The notes under the pieces: generated by a model | The model's database searches: none | Told to the model about the DNA's origin: nothing | The model's input: the letters and a program-made list of their open reading frames with translations, nothing else | Part shown: piece by piece, positions 5,217 through 5,255 of the stretch | How positions within the stretch are numbered: the stretch's first letter is position 1 | Layout of the letters: each line of letters opens with the position of its first letter | From: Bifidobacterium breve | GTDB lineage: Bacteria > Actinomycetota > Acidimicrobiia > IMCC26256 | Assembly: GCA_945907055.1 (NCBI GenBank) | Contig: CAMDSG010000128.1 | Coordinates: forward strand, 1 to 5,255 | Length of the DNA stretch: 5,255 nucleotides | Direction of reading: 5' to 3' | Position numbers and translations under genes: made by a program

Positions 5217-5255
5217 TGGAGCTGAGGGGAATTGAACCCCTGACCTCTTCCATGC
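5217..5255 (-). tRNA. tRNA-Ala (anticodon NGC, probably GGC), 3' half, cut by window edge
   Basis: On the minus strand the sequence covers tRNA positions 35 to 73. A T-arm AGGGG-TTCAATT-CCCCT (49-65) is perfectly paired. The 3' acceptor strand CAGCTCC (66-72) is followed by discriminator A73. The variable loop is AGGTC, and the 3' side of the anticodon stem is GGAAG (39-43). Bases 35 and 36 are G and C, so the anticodon is NGC, which reads alanine codons. U70 in the acceptor strand fits the G3-U70 pair that identifies tRNA-Ala, though position 3 is outside the window. The loop 3' side GCAT suggests GGC, by analogy with known tRNA-Ala(GGC). CCA is not encoded: CAA follows A73. Confidence 0.93.

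Noticed and set aside
5217..5255. tmRNA 3' end instead of tRNA-Ala
   Set aside because: A paired anticodon-stem side, a standard AGGTC variable loop and bases G35-C36 are present at tRNA spacing, as in tRNA-Ala and unlike tmRNA.
5217..5255. Attachment site for an integrated element at the tRNA 3' end
   Set aside because: No direct repeat of the tRNA 3' end and no integrase gene occur in the window.
1..5255. CRISPR array, insertion sequence or clustered defence system
   Set aside because: No regularly spaced repeats, transposase motifs or partner defence genes are present. The lone HNH protein belongs to the 13E12 type rather than to a restriction or toxin cassette.

Overview
The window looks like chromosomal DNA from an actinobacterium of moderate G+C, well short of the extreme G+C of Streptomyces or Mycobacterium. 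Four things point that way: a DUF222/HNH (13E12-type) nuclease gene, a perfect LexA box of the TCGAAC-N4-GTTCGA type, a DUF2256-DUF3253 protein, and starts with the TANNNT-N7-RTG layout typical of leaderless mRNAs. The genus cannot be fixed. Nothing here is clearly a new multi-gene system. The most interesting signals are regulatory.

Layout. (1) On the minus strand at the left edge are hisH (39-647) and, 15 nt beyond its stop, the first codons of hisF, cut by the window edge. Together they encode imidazole glycerol phosphate synthase. (2) A divergent spacer of about 134 bp leads to katG (782-2995, plus), a full-length catalase-peroxidase with all catalytic residues present. It has a Shine-Dalgarno sequence and is followed by a strong hairpin. 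(3) An AT-rich spacer leads to a DUF222/HNH endonuclease gene (3169-4389, plus). Its start codon lies inside an 18-bp palindromic SOS box, next to a probable leaderless promoter. (4) Converging on it, on the minus strand, is a DUF2256-DUF3253 gene (4414-4803). A possible 42-codon small ORF (4810-4938) with its own leaderless-type -10 sits directly upstream in the same frame. (5) A non-coding stretch with a few short hairpins runs to the 3' half of a tRNA-Ala gene (minus strand), cut at the anticodon by the right edge.

How the parts relate. HisH and HisF form one enzyme. KatG removes peroxide, and the HNH gene is probably switched on by DNA damage through LexA. Their adjacency suggests a stress theme, but the hairpin between them and their separate promoters argue for independent units. 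The DUF2256-DUF3253 gene has no known function and differs from the HNH gene in codon use.
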